Source: Polychytrium aggregatum (taxonomy: Eukaryota; Chytridiomycota; Chytridiomycetes; Polychytriales). From it: 64,000 bases of DNA. How positions within the stretch are numbered: the stretch's first letter is position 1; every line of letters starts with the position of its first letter. The stretch spans positions 1,039,757 to 1,103,756 of the forward strand of contig NW_026516209.1 of NCBI RefSeq assembly GCF_025602895.1. The letters are read 5' to 3'. This document shows positions 11,701 through 24,100 of this stretch, piece by piece. Below the pieces are notes generated by a model. It was not told where the DNA came from and searched no databases. It saw only the letters and a program-made list of their open reading frames with translations. The translations under genes and the position numbers were made by a program.

Positions 11701-14700
11701 ACAGAATCAAACCGGAGTGGGATCAGTTCTGGTCATACAGTGGTTGTACGATGAAGGGACAATGAGTCAAGCCAAGGGAACTCACTATTGAGGCTGATGA
11801 GTCCAGATGCCCCATTCGTCGTGTTGAAGACCGAGACATTCACAAGCCCATAGGGTACCTGATTTTGGCTAATCTGAGCTGCTGTCGTCAGATTGTTCTT
11901 CAAGAGCTGAGAGACAGTTTACCAATGTGAGGACATCGACAACGAAAGCGAGAGCATGGCGCTGCGAGGGATGTGCTCGTGTGAATATGCCTACCGTGTC
12001 CCATCCAGCGACCATGAGCAAGGCGCAGTCATATGTCAACCTATAGTGGACGATGAGAGCTTAGATGAGCACAATCAGCGGACAATATCTCTTTGACAGC
12101 CACAACTCACGGTGGGATTGTGGAGTACTGGTCCATCCCCAGGAAGCTGGAGGTGTAATAGTTGAAGGTCATGTTGAGGTTGATCCAAGGCGTGGAGGAT
12201 GACGCCGTCAGGATGGGACCCGTCCTATTTGTAGCGTATTATCGTTGATATAAGAGATCCTGGTATTGCCTTGTCTGATCAACTCATTGCAGGATCACAA
12301 GCAAGTACTTACAGAACATAATGTCTGAGGAACAACCAACGACCATTATGGATAGTCCACAGTTAGAACTATACTTGATGTTATCCAGTGGCAACAACAT
12401 GCCCCGTCCATAATGCGGTGCTTGGCGCAGACACCAAATGGCACTCACTGATCAATGAATGCCCCGGTGATCAGCGATGAGTTCTGGATTGGTGGCGTGA
12501 CGAACAACGAGTTTATAGACTGCATGTTGGTGGGTCTTGAAAGGCCGTTCGACACAAACCATGAGAATTGGCTGCCTGTGAGGTTTCCTGCAGCACTGTC
12601 GTGCCCATCATCAAAGTGGTCATGGAGTCAGTCCACACGATCTGCTGCCACACAGATTCTACAGACACATGCGATTCCAGTCGCATTCACGACAGGTACA
12701 TTCATGGCGATGCATTCACGACAGTCACTCGGTCTAGTGCACATCTGCATACTCACACAGACTGAGTCGATCCGACGAGTTGCGTTGCGTTGTGTTGTCG
12801 AGACAAATATGGCGTGGCAAGTGGCTTGTGTCAGTCGCATTGTGTCAATCGCAACGAGCCTGTATCGCGCGAGCACTGCTCTGTGGCTCTATGGCTCTGT
12901 GACCGCCTCCTGTTCTCACCTGGAGCCACAGACACGATGCTTCGAAACTCCCGGCCAAGACCACAAAGACCCTGACTTTTGACGCCTTCATTGCCGAGAT
13001 CACTCCGGAGTAGTCCCAGGTCGCAGCGTTTGATGCTGGCGTGACACCGGCTTGATCTCCGATGTATCGCATGAACGTGATGTTGATGTTCAAGGCAGCG
13101 GCTTGATCCAAGAACCCAGGAAGCAGGCTCACACCGGTCATGGAGTACTGCGAAGACTTTCTCATCCGATCCGAGATTGATGCCGCAGTCAGCGCGGTGT
13201 CCACTACGATATCCATACTATTGCAATGTGGTCGTTGAGCGGCGGCGTTCGGCTTACCGTTACAATGAGACCCATTCGTCGCCATCCCATGCTGTACATG
13301 AACTCGGCGATCGCTAGTGATGTAGCCATATGGCGTCGTTTTGTATTTTGTCGAGCCAGATCGAAATCCGTAAGTAAGTGTCTGCATCATAAAACAATTA
13401 CATCCAAAGCTTCTTGGTCCTTCACAGTTCACATACCGGCGCCCACGTAGCCAGTGTCAGGCATGGTTCGGAAAAACGTCGGGTAGACTGACCGATCTGT
13501 CAGCTATGCATTAGCGAGTACATGTGTTAGTCGTGAGCATACCATTTGTCGTTGACAAGAGTGAGAAGGGCTCGCTTATGACCTCCTTCGAGAGTGAGCA
13601 TTGATACCAAACTGGAGTACGAACTTCCATGGAGAAAGGATGGAGGTGGAGGGATGCATATGCGAGCAATGTCGCTGGGTAGATATCGGTGAAGGAGACC
13701 GTGTGCATCGTGACTACCCTTACAAATGGTTGGTTTGCGATCGGCGAGCAGTACGGGACGTTGGCAACACTGGCAGAAAGTGCGCCGAGGGGCACGTTGG
13801 CTGCCCCATTCAGACCCAAGTTTGTGGCGCTGTTGGGTTCGCCTACATGACGGGATACCGGATCGGAGGAGAGAAAATTGAGTAGCATGCGCTAAATCCG
13901 GTCGCTCCACGTCGATACTCGCACACGACGCAAGCTCACCAATGAGACCGTTGACTCCCCGCCCCCCAACCAAGGGATTGAGGCCGTTCAAACTTCCTAG
14001 GATGGCCGTGAGCTGAGCACAAAGGACGCAAGGAAGGCGATGTTTTGGTTCAGTCGCGGTCGCTGTATGCGATCGGAATCCCGCCGAACAATCGCAGAAA
14101 CGCTCTCATTCCTCCCCTCCCTCCCTTCCTGCGACGAATCGACACAATCAGCACGTGGCTCTCGCCGTGCATATGGCTCGCTGCTCTCTTACCGAGCTTC
14201 CTTGCGAGTTGTACGGATTTGCCGTATTGACGGTCTGGATCGCTCGAACTCTCAGGTTCTAGAGCCCAACGCCGATAAAGCCACATCACATCACATCACA
14301 TCACATAGCATCACAGAACATAGCATCACATAACATCACATAACATCACAGAACATCACATAGCATCGCAGAGTATGCCACATCACGGCGCAAAAGTATG
14401 CCGTTTCCACGCATGAAAATGAAAACATCGTTCAGTATACTCGGAGCCATGAATGAACCATTCGAATGGCGATATCCAGACGGTAAGCACAATTCGAAAC
14501 CTACGATTCCAGGAAGGATGTTGGGGCTGTTGGAAAGAACGACGGCCCGGCAGATGGGAGCAGAGGTTGAGTTTGGGATATGCAAACGAGAGCGATACCA
14601 GACCGGGAAGAGGCTGTGGCTGCCAGTGGCGTTTGAACTGGTGCGTCATGGAGGCCTCTATCATCTGGGGTAATGCATAGTGGATAGGGATGGAAAGGGG

Positions 14701-15171
14701 AATGGACGGGTGTACACTCACTTGGCATTGATTTCGTTGGTGAGACTGAGAACGGCGTAGTACCTGGGCAAGGAGTTCAGTTCCATGAATATATACCATG
14801 ACATGCATCCTTCTTCCATTTCACAGTCACCAAGGAAACAGAATGTCCGTACGCTTTGTCTGCGACTGGCCGAACATCCTCCTGCCTGGAGTTCCATAGT
14901 CCGCAAGACCGAATGGACGGTCCACGCTCTGAGACGAGAACGAAAGTTGGGGGGGGGGAGAGTGGCCTTACATGCTGTAAATGGCGGCATACATGTCGTA
15001 TGGCGAGTTCATGTAATACCCCGCAACGCCGATCGTCACATTGGCCACGGCGTTGGGATAGGCCTTGGACGGGTGCACAGGGAACCACGGCGGTAGCGGC
15101 GTCGCAGTGCTGGCTTGGCGAGCCAGGAGGCCGAGCACCAGCAGTGCCTGTACTGCATTTGTGAGCAGCAT
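8799..15171 (-). CDS. Class C GPCR-like receptor B
   Basis: Complete paralog of receptor A on the opposite strand. The start chosen is the ATG at 15,171, giving a signal peptide (MLLTNAVQALLVLGLLARQ) before IGVAGYYMNSPYDMY; an ATG further upstream would bury it. Exon 1 ends at 14,972 with a gtaagg donor. Later exons give SLTNEIN, NILPG, GVNGLIGELA, PLGALSASVANVPYCSPIAN, the YPTFFRTMP block, the binding-domain core, then TM1-TM7. TM5 is LVVTFICDYIINIILTFSGL (about 9,780-9,850); TM6-7 lie in 9,350-9,520. After TM7 a C-terminal region includes GSRWRKLGNYSLLLLERGN and ETLRLNLKTGFGIEFYDYC, with the stop at 8,799; its strand-rich look may suggest a PH-like fold, but this is weak. TM1-TM3 and part of the ectodomain are nearly identical to receptor A, while TM4 to the end have diverged. 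Role: plasma-membrane sensing of an unknown ligand. Confidence 0.74.
10064..11208. repeat. Inverted repeat tract 1, right copy (receptor B)
   Basis: Reverse-complement partner of 2,826-3,985. The outer border falls at tggtctccttgc (left copy tggcctccttgc), the inner border inside the TM4 exon. It covers the intron before TM1, the TM1 exon, the TM2-3 exon and the following exons. Confidence 0.88.
10665..10750. repeat. Hexanucleotide microsatellite (TGGATG)n, about 14 units
   Basis: Reverse-complement partner of the receptor A intron microsatellite, in the same intron of receptor B, shorter by 12 bp (two units). Confidence 0.95.
12477..13318. repeat. Inverted repeat tract 2, right copy (receptor B)
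   Basis: Reverse-complement partner of 835-1,676. It carries an additional 24 bp bounded by the 11-bp direct repeat gtcgtgaatgc in an intron (about 12,690-12,720), which the left copy lacks. The length change at short direct repeats fits replication slippage after the copies were made alike. Confidence 0.85.
14279..14365. repeat. Degenerate CACAT/CATAG pentamer-type repeat
   Basis: About 85 bp of cacat, catag and acatca units in a receptor B intron. No partner is visible in receptor A, so it lies outside the homogenised tracts. Confidence 0.8.
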
Positions 15172-16416
15172 GGCAGCCAGGGAGGGAAGCGCTGGAAAAT
15201 CTGTGGGAAGAGTCGGGTAAAAGTGTCCCGGGTCGAGCAAACGATATGGCGGTCCAGGGACGGATGTCGTCGGCTGGCTTTTACAGGATGAGGACGATGG
15301 AGGAACTGAGGCAGGCGAAAGGGCCTTGGCGGGTGCAGGAGGCTGGAGGAACTATCGGACCAGAAATATATTCGTTCGACGATGCATATGTGGTCAGACG
15401 GCCACGCCGGTCTTGAGGTGGCAGACCGGCAGCGACAGACGGCCACGCCCGAATGACATCATCGATCAGGCCGTTTCATGCCTGCATTCAAAGTAGCCGC
15501 CCGAAGAGGGCAGACGATGCCGACCAATCCAAGGGCGGTCCAAGGTGGTCGATCCGCTTGGCGCTCGGCAATATGTCGGCGGCTGGAGTGACGCAGCGGC
15601 AGAGCTCGGTGGAATCGATCGAGCGATGGATTCGCATCTGGGCCAAAATGACCGAGCTCTGACAATACTGGTAGTCCACCTCGGTGTTCCGTAGCGGACA
15701 GCGCCTCTCTTTTCGATTCAAACGACTCTCGGAATACAACGGGTTCCTTGTTTCTGAATCGTGCATGTCGCTGTGCCATGCGCACCTCCGGCGATGGATG
15801 AACGGGATGGGCATTCGGGTTTCAGAAACAGAGGATTTGGCAAGCAAACTCGCTCGAACCGACTATCTTGGGGCCGCGTTTCAGGGGGAAAGTGTCATCC
15901 ATATGTCCCAGGTTTCAAAGCCACACATCATCATCACACCCACACCCATCACCAGACCAGCACCCACCGCTCGAGACAACGCAGCGATGTGGAATACCAT
16001 GTATTGAGCCGGATGCAAATTGCCAGGCGCTGCTGACATCCCCTTTCCGTACGAATGTTGCGCAGTGAACAAGAGAAGCGATGGAAGAGAGTGAGGAGGA
16101 AGGGCGGGATAGTGGCAAAGGAGAATCCATCGTGAGGATGAGCAAAGAAAAGAAAATGAGAGGGGAAAAGAAAAAGGAGAACAAATAGCCCAAAGCTGAA
16201 GCAAGAACGCGCGAACAGAACCGCAAGCTGGAACAGCCCCAACCAACCACGAATGAGCCATTGAACCCAACGGCACAGCTGGGCCCAGGCGCAGCATGTC
16301 GGGCAGGATCAGATCGGAGCACTTTCGTCACTAAAGAACGACCTTTCCGAACGACGGCTCGTCTGTCCCCTCGCACGGCGCTGCCGCGTCCGCCGATGCA
16401 GGCCATGCCGTGCTAT
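15172..16416. other. Intergenic between receptor B and PCCB
   Basis: Upstream of receptor B and downstream of PCCB. Several overlapping open frames occur on both strands, none with a recognisable domain. It contains a purine-rich stretch (about 16,060-16,200, + strand). It probably holds the receptor B promoter and the PCCB 3' UTR. Confidence 0.5.
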
Positions 16417-19400
16417 TTACAAGGGGACATTGCCGTGCTTCTTCCAGGGGTTCTTGAGGTCCTTGCTCTTCAGCCTTCTCAAGTCCTCGATGATGCGCTT
16501 GCGGGTCTCGGAGGGGTTGATGACGTCGTCCACAAAGCCGCGCTGGGCAGCAGGAAGCGGGTTGGCAAACTTGTGGACGTACTCGGCCTCGGCCTGGGTC
16601 TTGTCGGGGACCTGACGGAAGATAATCTCGACGGCACCCTTGGCGCCCATGACAGCGATTTCACCAGTGGGCCAGGCGTAGTTGACGTCGCCGCGGAGGT
16701 GCTTGGAGCTCATGACGTCGTAGGCGCCACCGTAAGCCTTCCGGGTGATCACGGTGACCTTGGGGACGGTGGCCTCGGCATAGGCGTACAGGAGCTTGGC
16801 ACCGTGGCGGATAATGCCGCCGTGTTCCTGAGCAGTGCCGGGCAGGAAGCCAGGCACGTCGACAAAGGTGAGAAGAGGGATGTTGAAGGCATCGCAGAAG
16901 CGGACCCAGCGGGCAGCCTTGACGGAGGAGTTAATGTCGAGGACACCGGAGGACACGAGCGGCTGGTTGGCAATGATCGAGACGGTCTCGCCGCCGAGCC
17001 GAGCAAAACCGACAACCATGTTCTTGGCAAAGTCAGGCATGACCTCGAAAAAGTCGCCCTCATCGACAATCTAGAAGACGAAGAAAGCATGCGCAGGACA
17101 ATGTCAGAACCGTGTCAGGTATCCGAGGTGGCGATACATAGGCCGGAGTTGGGGACGGTGAGTCGAGTGGTCAGGGCGATGACGGGCCAGAAGCAGCAGT
17201 CAGTCAGCGACACTCACTCGGGCGATCACATCCTTGATATCATAAGCCTTGGTCGAGTCGGCGGGGACAATGTGGTCAAGAGCCTCGTCCAAACGGTCGC
17301 TGAAGGAGGGGGGAGTAGAGGCATCAGCGGCGATCAAGTCAAGCCAAGCCAAGTCAAGCCAACTCTGCCAGAGGAGCGCATTACATACACAGGGTCATCG
17401 GTGGGGCGGGATGGAAGCTGGCTGCGGTTCGAGAGAGGCAGGAAATCGACAAACTGTCGCAGCCTGGGGGTGACAGTGAATGAAAGAGCGATATGGTCAG
17501 ACCGCGGGACACCAGGGCCGTCCGAACTTGACAAGCTGCTCCGTGCATGTGGTTCGACTCCCAGCGCTGGGCAGATCAAATGCATATGTGATTCATGCAG
17601 ATGCTTACTTGGAGAGAGCCTCGACATCATTGTCAAAAGCAAGATGGGCGACACCTAAAAGTCATGAGGGGGATGGCCATTGTGAGCGAGGAGCCAGCAC
17701 ACCAGCCGGCAGCAAATGGATCCATGTGGATGGCGCATCGAGTCGCACATACCGGACTTGGTGGTGTGGGCCTTGGCACCGCCGAGCTCCTCCTGAGTGA
17801 CGTCTTCGTTGGTGACAGCCTTGACGACATCGGGACCAGTGACGAAGAGGTACGAGCTGTCGCGGACCATGAAGGTGAAGTCGGTCAAGGCCGGCGAGTA
17901 GACAGCACCGCCTGGCAGACGTCGAGTTGGATGAAGAGCGTTAGGTGAAACTCGAAGAGGCGCGACCAGATCAGCACCGAATCCGAGGGCCAAGGCGACG
18001 GCAGGGTGCAGCCACATACCAGCACAAGGGCCCATGATCAGAGAGAGCTGAGGGATGACACCAGAGGCCATGACGTTGCGCTGTTATGGCAGAGCGAGGA
18101 TCAGTTGTCTGTGTGGCGTAACAGAGCCGACTACGAGCCATGAGTGCATACAGACATGCGGAGGCAGAGGCAGAGCCGGCTAGCCAGCCGCATAAACACT
18201 CACCTGGAAGATATCGGCATAGCCGGCAAGAGAGTCGACGCCCTCCTGGATACGGGCACCGCCAGAATCATTGAGGCCAATCACGGGGGCGCCAACGAGC
18301 AAAGCCTGGTCCATGATCTGGAGATGGACACACAGAAATGGGTGAGAAGCGTCGATCGCAAGCTCAGAGATTGCGCCACTCTTGAGGGGCCGAAACACTG
18401 GTGCGAGACCTCGGACGAGTTACATACCTTGCAGATCTTTTGGGCGTGGGTCTTGGAAAGGGAGCCACCAAAGGCAGTAAAGTCCTGGCTGAAGACGTAG
18501 ACCAAGCGGCCGTTGATGGTACCGCTGCCGGTCACGACACCGTCGCCGGTGATCTGGAAGCACCCGGAAGACAGAGTGAGCATCGCATGAGCATACGGGG
18601 GTGTGGACAGTAGGCATCAAGGGCGAGTCAGACGATCATGTACCTTTTGATCGGCCATGCCAAAGTCGACGCACTGGTGCTCGACAAAGGCGTCGGTTTC
18701 GCGGAAAGAGCTCTCATCGAGCAGAAGGCTGATTCTCTCGCGAGCAGTGAGTTTGCCCTGTTGGGGAGATGCGGCAATCGGCGTATATGTCGTGTTAGGA
18801 CCGTTTGCGATGAGATTGTAAGAATCCAGGATCCGGAGCAGGGGACTCTGTAGATGCGTGGTGGAACCTGGGAAACGGCGACAACATGAACCATGGAGAT
18901 GGCAGGACGCGATACGAACCTTGGAGTGCTGGGTGGCAATTCGCTTGGGGCCGCCGCCAAGAACGGCAGCGGCTCGCTTCTCATCGATGGCACGGCGAAG
19001 CTCCTGGACGGCAGAAAAGCGCACACGGCGAGATCAGATCAACGACAACGGTCTGGACAACGGCAAGGGCAAGGGCAATGGCAAGGGCAATGGCAAGGGT
19101 GCCAACATTGGCGTGGGACATGTCATGGTCAGATCGCAGTCGCATGCGAGAGCAGACGCGACAGATGGATGAATAGGAGGGATCGAGGATCCAGCGACGA
19201 TCAATGCTGGGAGATGGAAGCGATGCAACAGGACACAATCGGCATGGCCAACAACAGACGAGCCAGAAACAGGCACGGAAACAGGCACGGAAACAGACAC
19301 GGACGGCAGAAGAACGGAGAACGAAAGCTGGCACATTCAGATAACAAGCGTGGGGAGCTGGAGACAGATGGGAGAGCCAACGCGACAGCGCTTGGATGGG

Positions 19401-19575
19401 ATTGGCGCCGCAAAGACCCAGCTCGATCGGCATGGCCGTCCGGATGCAGAGATGTGCTGACAACCATGGAGAGACGACTTACAGCTTCCCGGGAGACAGC
19501 ACTCGAGGCAGCCGAGTAGAAGCGGTAACCGACAGGGCGCAGAGCAGCGCGATTTGCAAAGACGGAACGAAGCAT
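16417..19575 (-). CDS. PCCB: Propionyl-CoA carboxylase beta subunit, mitochondrial
   Basis: Carboxyltransferase subunit: it moves the carboxyl group from biotin to propionyl-CoA to give methylmalonyl-CoA, and acts with PCCA in the mitochondrial matrix on propionyl-CoA from odd-chain fatty acids and branched-chain amino acids. The start is the ATG at 19,575; [20 protein letters not shown] looks like a mitochondrial presequence. In order the exons give [104 protein letters not shown], and a long last exon (17,070-16,417) with [20 protein letters not shown] and [15 protein letters not shown]. These are the classic carboxyltransferase signatures. At least nine introns are present. The stop is at 16,417. 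It lies head to head with PCCA across 1.58 kb. Confidence 0.93.
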
Positions 19576-21158
19576 GGTGTACGGAGGGGGGGATCTGCGA
19601 GTAGAGATGCTGGATGGTGGGGAGCAGGAAGAGACGGCGATGGTGAGCCGGGCGAGGCCGGGTGATATATACAAACGACGCGGAGGATGATGGATGCTGA
19701 GGGCCAGGGGGGGCGGTCGGGTACGGCGAGCAGCCAAGCAGGCAAGACACGACGATCGACGAGACTTACGGATCAGGACGAAGGGCCCAAGCAGCAGACG
19801 GCAGGCGAGGGACGAGCAGATGGAAGCAAGAAAAGGACCGAGGGGCGAGGGTGTCAGGATGAGCAAGAGTGAACGGGCAGAGGGATGCGCGGATCTGGAG
19901 ACGCAGGAACCCCCAGGCGCGGCGAGAGCGAGGCCGAGCGAGAGCGGTCCTCGCTGGCGGCGGCGATTGAATGTCCGCCACCCGAGCGCGAACGGAACGG
20001 AGGCGCGCCGCCGGTCGAGCGGGTGCCTGGGTGCTGTTCGCGCTGTTGTTCGTGCTGTTGCTTGTCTTTGCTCTGCAAGCCACACGCTGCCAGCGCCGTG
20101 ATCGAGGGCCTCGGCATCCGCGGCAGCCGTTTCAGCCAGGGCCATCGAATCGATCGTGCAGCATCTCTCGGTGATGTCAGTATCCCGCAGGGGAGACGGC
20201 ACTGTGCTTCAACACCACCACGACATCATCGTTATCACGATCGTCGTCACCACTACCACCATCATCATTACGGCCACGCTATCACAACTGCTACGACCGC
20301 CATCATTATTACCGCTGCCGTCACCGTTGCCATCATCGGCCATCGTCTGCACGGGGAGCATCAAGGCCAAAAGTCGCCCTGGATGCTGATCCCAGCACCG
20401 CCGTTGTCGCTGTGTGCATCCAGAGCAGCCCCACAGCCCTTTGTCTGGGCAGTCACGCCGCAGCCACAAGGGCATAACGCCCGCAGACACATGGAGACAC
20501 GCGCTGACACGGCTCTGCTTGGCCGGACAGCCTGGCTCTGGGTCAGGACATGCTGGCCAGCATCGCAGCAGCGCGGCCCCTGATGTGTCATGCCGTGTCA
20601 GTCGGCCGTGGAATGACGACAGGGTGCAGGCTTGTTGGCTCTCCCGATCTGCTGCTGCTGCCACTCCCGATTGCCCCTCTCGAGGCTGCGAGTCTGAGGA
20701 ACTGCTCTGGCGGCGTACCGCAATAGCAGTGTGCATCGAGATGTATTAAATTGCATCAAATGCATCAACACATCCACCACGAACGAGCACCACCACGAAC
20801 AACCACCACAAACAAGCACTCCAGCGCCGTCCACACGAGCACGCACCGGGCCTGTGGTGGTTTCACACGCCCGAGCCTTTCTGGCACCCCCCCCATTCAT
20901 CCTGACTCCCGACCCGCCCAGCCGCGTCCCCGCCCTCGCTGTCCGTCTCGTTGCTCTCCTCTCGCCGCCTTCCGGGTTCGTCTCCCGACTTGGGCCGCCC
21001 TAAAACCCAGGACCGCTGGGCGCCTGTCTTTTGCTGCCACCCCTCTCCCCCCCCGATCTGCAAGGACCGTCCCGGCTGTCTCGAGACTCGTCCTCTCCTT
21101 CATTGCACTCCCCCCCTCCTCTGCCCTTTGACCCGAACGCCCGTCTGCATTCGACACC
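19576..21158. promoter_or_regulatory. Shared divergent upstream region of PCCB and PCCA
   Basis: 1,583 bp between the two start codons, the only space available for both promoters. It includes a CAC/CATCAT-rich stretch at about 20,210-20,345 and C-rich tracts near PCCA. No clear TATA box was found. No gene is recognisable inside, although long shadow frames run across it. That it acts as one bidirectional control region is an inference from the geometry. Confidence 0.55.
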
Positions 21159-24100
21159 ATGCTGCCCAGGGCCATGTTCTTCCGCGCCAGCCCCGTCGCT
21201 GCCCGCTCGCACGTCCGTGTGTTCTACCGATCGGTCGCCTCCACCACCGACTATGGCAAGGTAAATGTCCTGGCATCAGTAGCAACCTGGCCCGCGGCCC
21301 CGGCCGTAGGCGTCATTCGCGTATCGTTGGCCGATCGTTGCTCGATAGAGTTTCTCGGGACCATGTTCATCTGTCTTTGGGTCTTCTGCGCGTCGGATGG
21401 GCTCATCCCAATGTTCCTCGCTCATTCTCGGACAAACCCTCCTCGCTGCCTCGCGGGCCATCTGTCATGCAGACCTTCGACAAGATCCTCATTGCCAACC
21501 GCGGTGAAATCGCCTGCCGTGTCATCCGAACCGGTACGGAGCTCCATTTGTCCCGCCATCAACAGAGTGCCCCCAGATCGGTGATCGAGAGATGCGCAAC
21601 TCTGCGTATGCCCGTGCTCGGCCTTGATCTCGATCTCGATCTTGCGGGGTTGAACGCTGTCCACAGCCAGATGTGTCGCGTGAAGCCTGGGGCTGCCTCA
21701 TGCCACTGCCAACGCTGCTGGGGGGAGGGTCAATCTTGCAGATATCGAGCGATGCAATTGTCGATATGCTCGCGACCCCGCCCGTCATCTGTCTGGCTCT
21801 GCAAACATGTTGCTGACCACGTCCGTTTCTTGCGTCTGGCATTGCGCATCGTGTGTCGGGGCCTGCAGCCAAGAAGATGGGCATCAAGACCGTCGCCATC
21901 TACTCGGATGCCGACGTCAACTCGCTCCACGTCAAGCTGGCGGACGAGGCTGTCCATGTGGTAAGCGTCGCTGCCGCCGCGGCTGGCTTCGTTCTCCGCC
22001 ATGCTCCTTGATCTCCCCCCCCCCTCAACAACTGCAAGCCAGCCCGTCGATCGGCGCCGCTGGCCGGGTTCTTTGTGAGCCGCCGCTCTCTCTCTCCATC
22101 TGCCTGCCCCCCCTCGCTCTCCCTGTCCTCCGCGGCTCCGTTCCCGATGGCTTCTCCCGTCCTGCCATCACCCCACGTGACGCCGTTCCGCGCCGCCTTC
22201 TGGTGGCGGCCGGTGCCGACCGGGTCTGTGTCAAGACCGGGGGTGCTGGCGGGATGGGGGGCCTGTCAGGGGGATGGCCGTGCTGACACAGAGAGGCTGT
22301 GTTGGCAGCGAATTCCGCGGATGCGACGGCGCCGCGATCGCTGGTCGTCAGTCCGATCGTCCCGATCGTCTCGATCGCGATCGTGTTATGTCTGTCTGCA
22401 GCAGGCTCATGCCGCATCCACTGTCGTTCTCGAACAGGGTCCTCCTCCGACTGGCCAGAGCTACCTGAGCATCCCCAACATCATCAGTGCCATCAAGCAG
22501 ACCGGTGCCCAGGCCGTCCACCCAGGTGCGCCCTTCGTTTATCCCACTCCTCGGTTCAACCCCGCATCATCGTGACGAAACTAAGGCTTAATCAATCACC
22601 TCGCACCTCCTCCCTCGCCCACTCCAACCATGTTTCTGTTGTCTCAGGCTATGGCTTCCTCTCCGAGAACGGCCACTTTGTCCACGCCCTCGATGAAGCC
22701 GGCGTCACCTTCATCGGCCCCAACGAAAAGTCCATGTTTGCCATGGGCGATAAGATCCAGAGCAAAATCATTGCCAAGGAAGCCGGCGTCAGCACCATCC
22801 CTGGCTTCAACGGCGAGGTCCGGGATGCCGACCATGCCGTTGAGATCGGTGAGTGGCCCTGACGCTCGTCGCAAGAGCAGTCCGCGCATTGCGCTGTTCG
22901 CCGAGAGACATCACTGTCTGTTGTTGGGATCTGTTGGCTCCCTGGAACCGCTGCCTCTCGAGAGATGCCCCTGTTCTGGACACCCGAACTGACCTGACCA
23001 ATCCAATCCTCCCGGCCTTACTCCCCGACAGCCAACCAAATCGGATACCCCGTGATGGTCAAGGCCTCTGCCGGTGGTGGTGGCAAGGGCATGCGTATTG
23101 CCTGGTAAGTGAGCTGTCTACTCGTCCTCTGCATGTCGCGACTTGTCTTTGAGCATGCTTGGCTATGGCGTGCGCTTGATCACGGCATGGTACGGCATGG
23201 TACGGCACGGCGTGTCCTTCATCTACCTGCCTGCACCACGCAGCGGCATCGGATCGTGTCATGCGCCTGCTCTCCGCCAGGGATTGTGCGCTCACCATGT
23301 CTCTTGGCTGGCAGGAACGACAAGGAGTGCCGCGAGGCCTATCGTCTCTCTCAATCCGAGGCGCGCTCCAGCTTCGGCGACGACCGTCTCCTGGTCGAAA
23401 AGTTCATTGAAGACCCCCGCCACATTGAAATCCAGCTGATCGGTGACAAGCACGGCAACGTGGTACGGTATCGCGGCTGACTCTTAGTCGATGTGGCCTA
23501 GATGCCTGCAGCCTCACGGCTCGCTCACGGCTCGCTCACCCCGTGCTCATCTGTCCCTCTCTCTCACTCGCTCACACACTCTCTCCCCTGGCCCCCTCTG
23601 CAGTATTACCTTCCTGAGCGTGAGTGCTCCATCCAGCGCCGCAACCAAAAGGTCATTGAGGAGGCCCCCAGTGTCCATCTCGATGCCGCCACCCGCAAGG
23701 CCATGGGTGAGCAGGCCGTCGCCCTCGCCAAGCGTGTCGGATACTACTCGGCCGGCACCTGCGAGTTCCTGGTCGACCCCAAGCGCAACTTTTACTTCCT
23801 TGAGATGAACACCCGTCTCCAGGTGTAAGTATGCCGGCTCGCTGTGCTGCTCTGTAGCGCTCGTTGTCGCTTGGTGGTGTCTCTTTGCAACGGACCTGCC
23901 TGTTGCCGCCGCGGCTCTCCGTCGTCCGCCACGTCTCTGCTTCTTTTCTCTGGGGTGGCTGTCTCGGCGCACTGCCCTTGCCATTATGGATCTGCACCGC
24001 TGAGTCCTCACGGCCGACCTCTCTTGCTGATCCGCGTGCTGTCCACAGCGAACATCCCATCACCGAGTACATCACTGGCCTCGATCTCGTCGAGCAGATG

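Noticed and set aside
16261-17658. 465-codon plus-strand frame
   Set aside because: Antisense shadow of the conserved last exon of PCCB in GC-rich DNA.
19201-20202. 333-codon minus-strand frame over the PCCB start
   Set aside because: Crosses PCCB intron and promoter DNA, with Ser/Pro/Arg-rich composition and no domain; conserved PCCB exons explain the region better.
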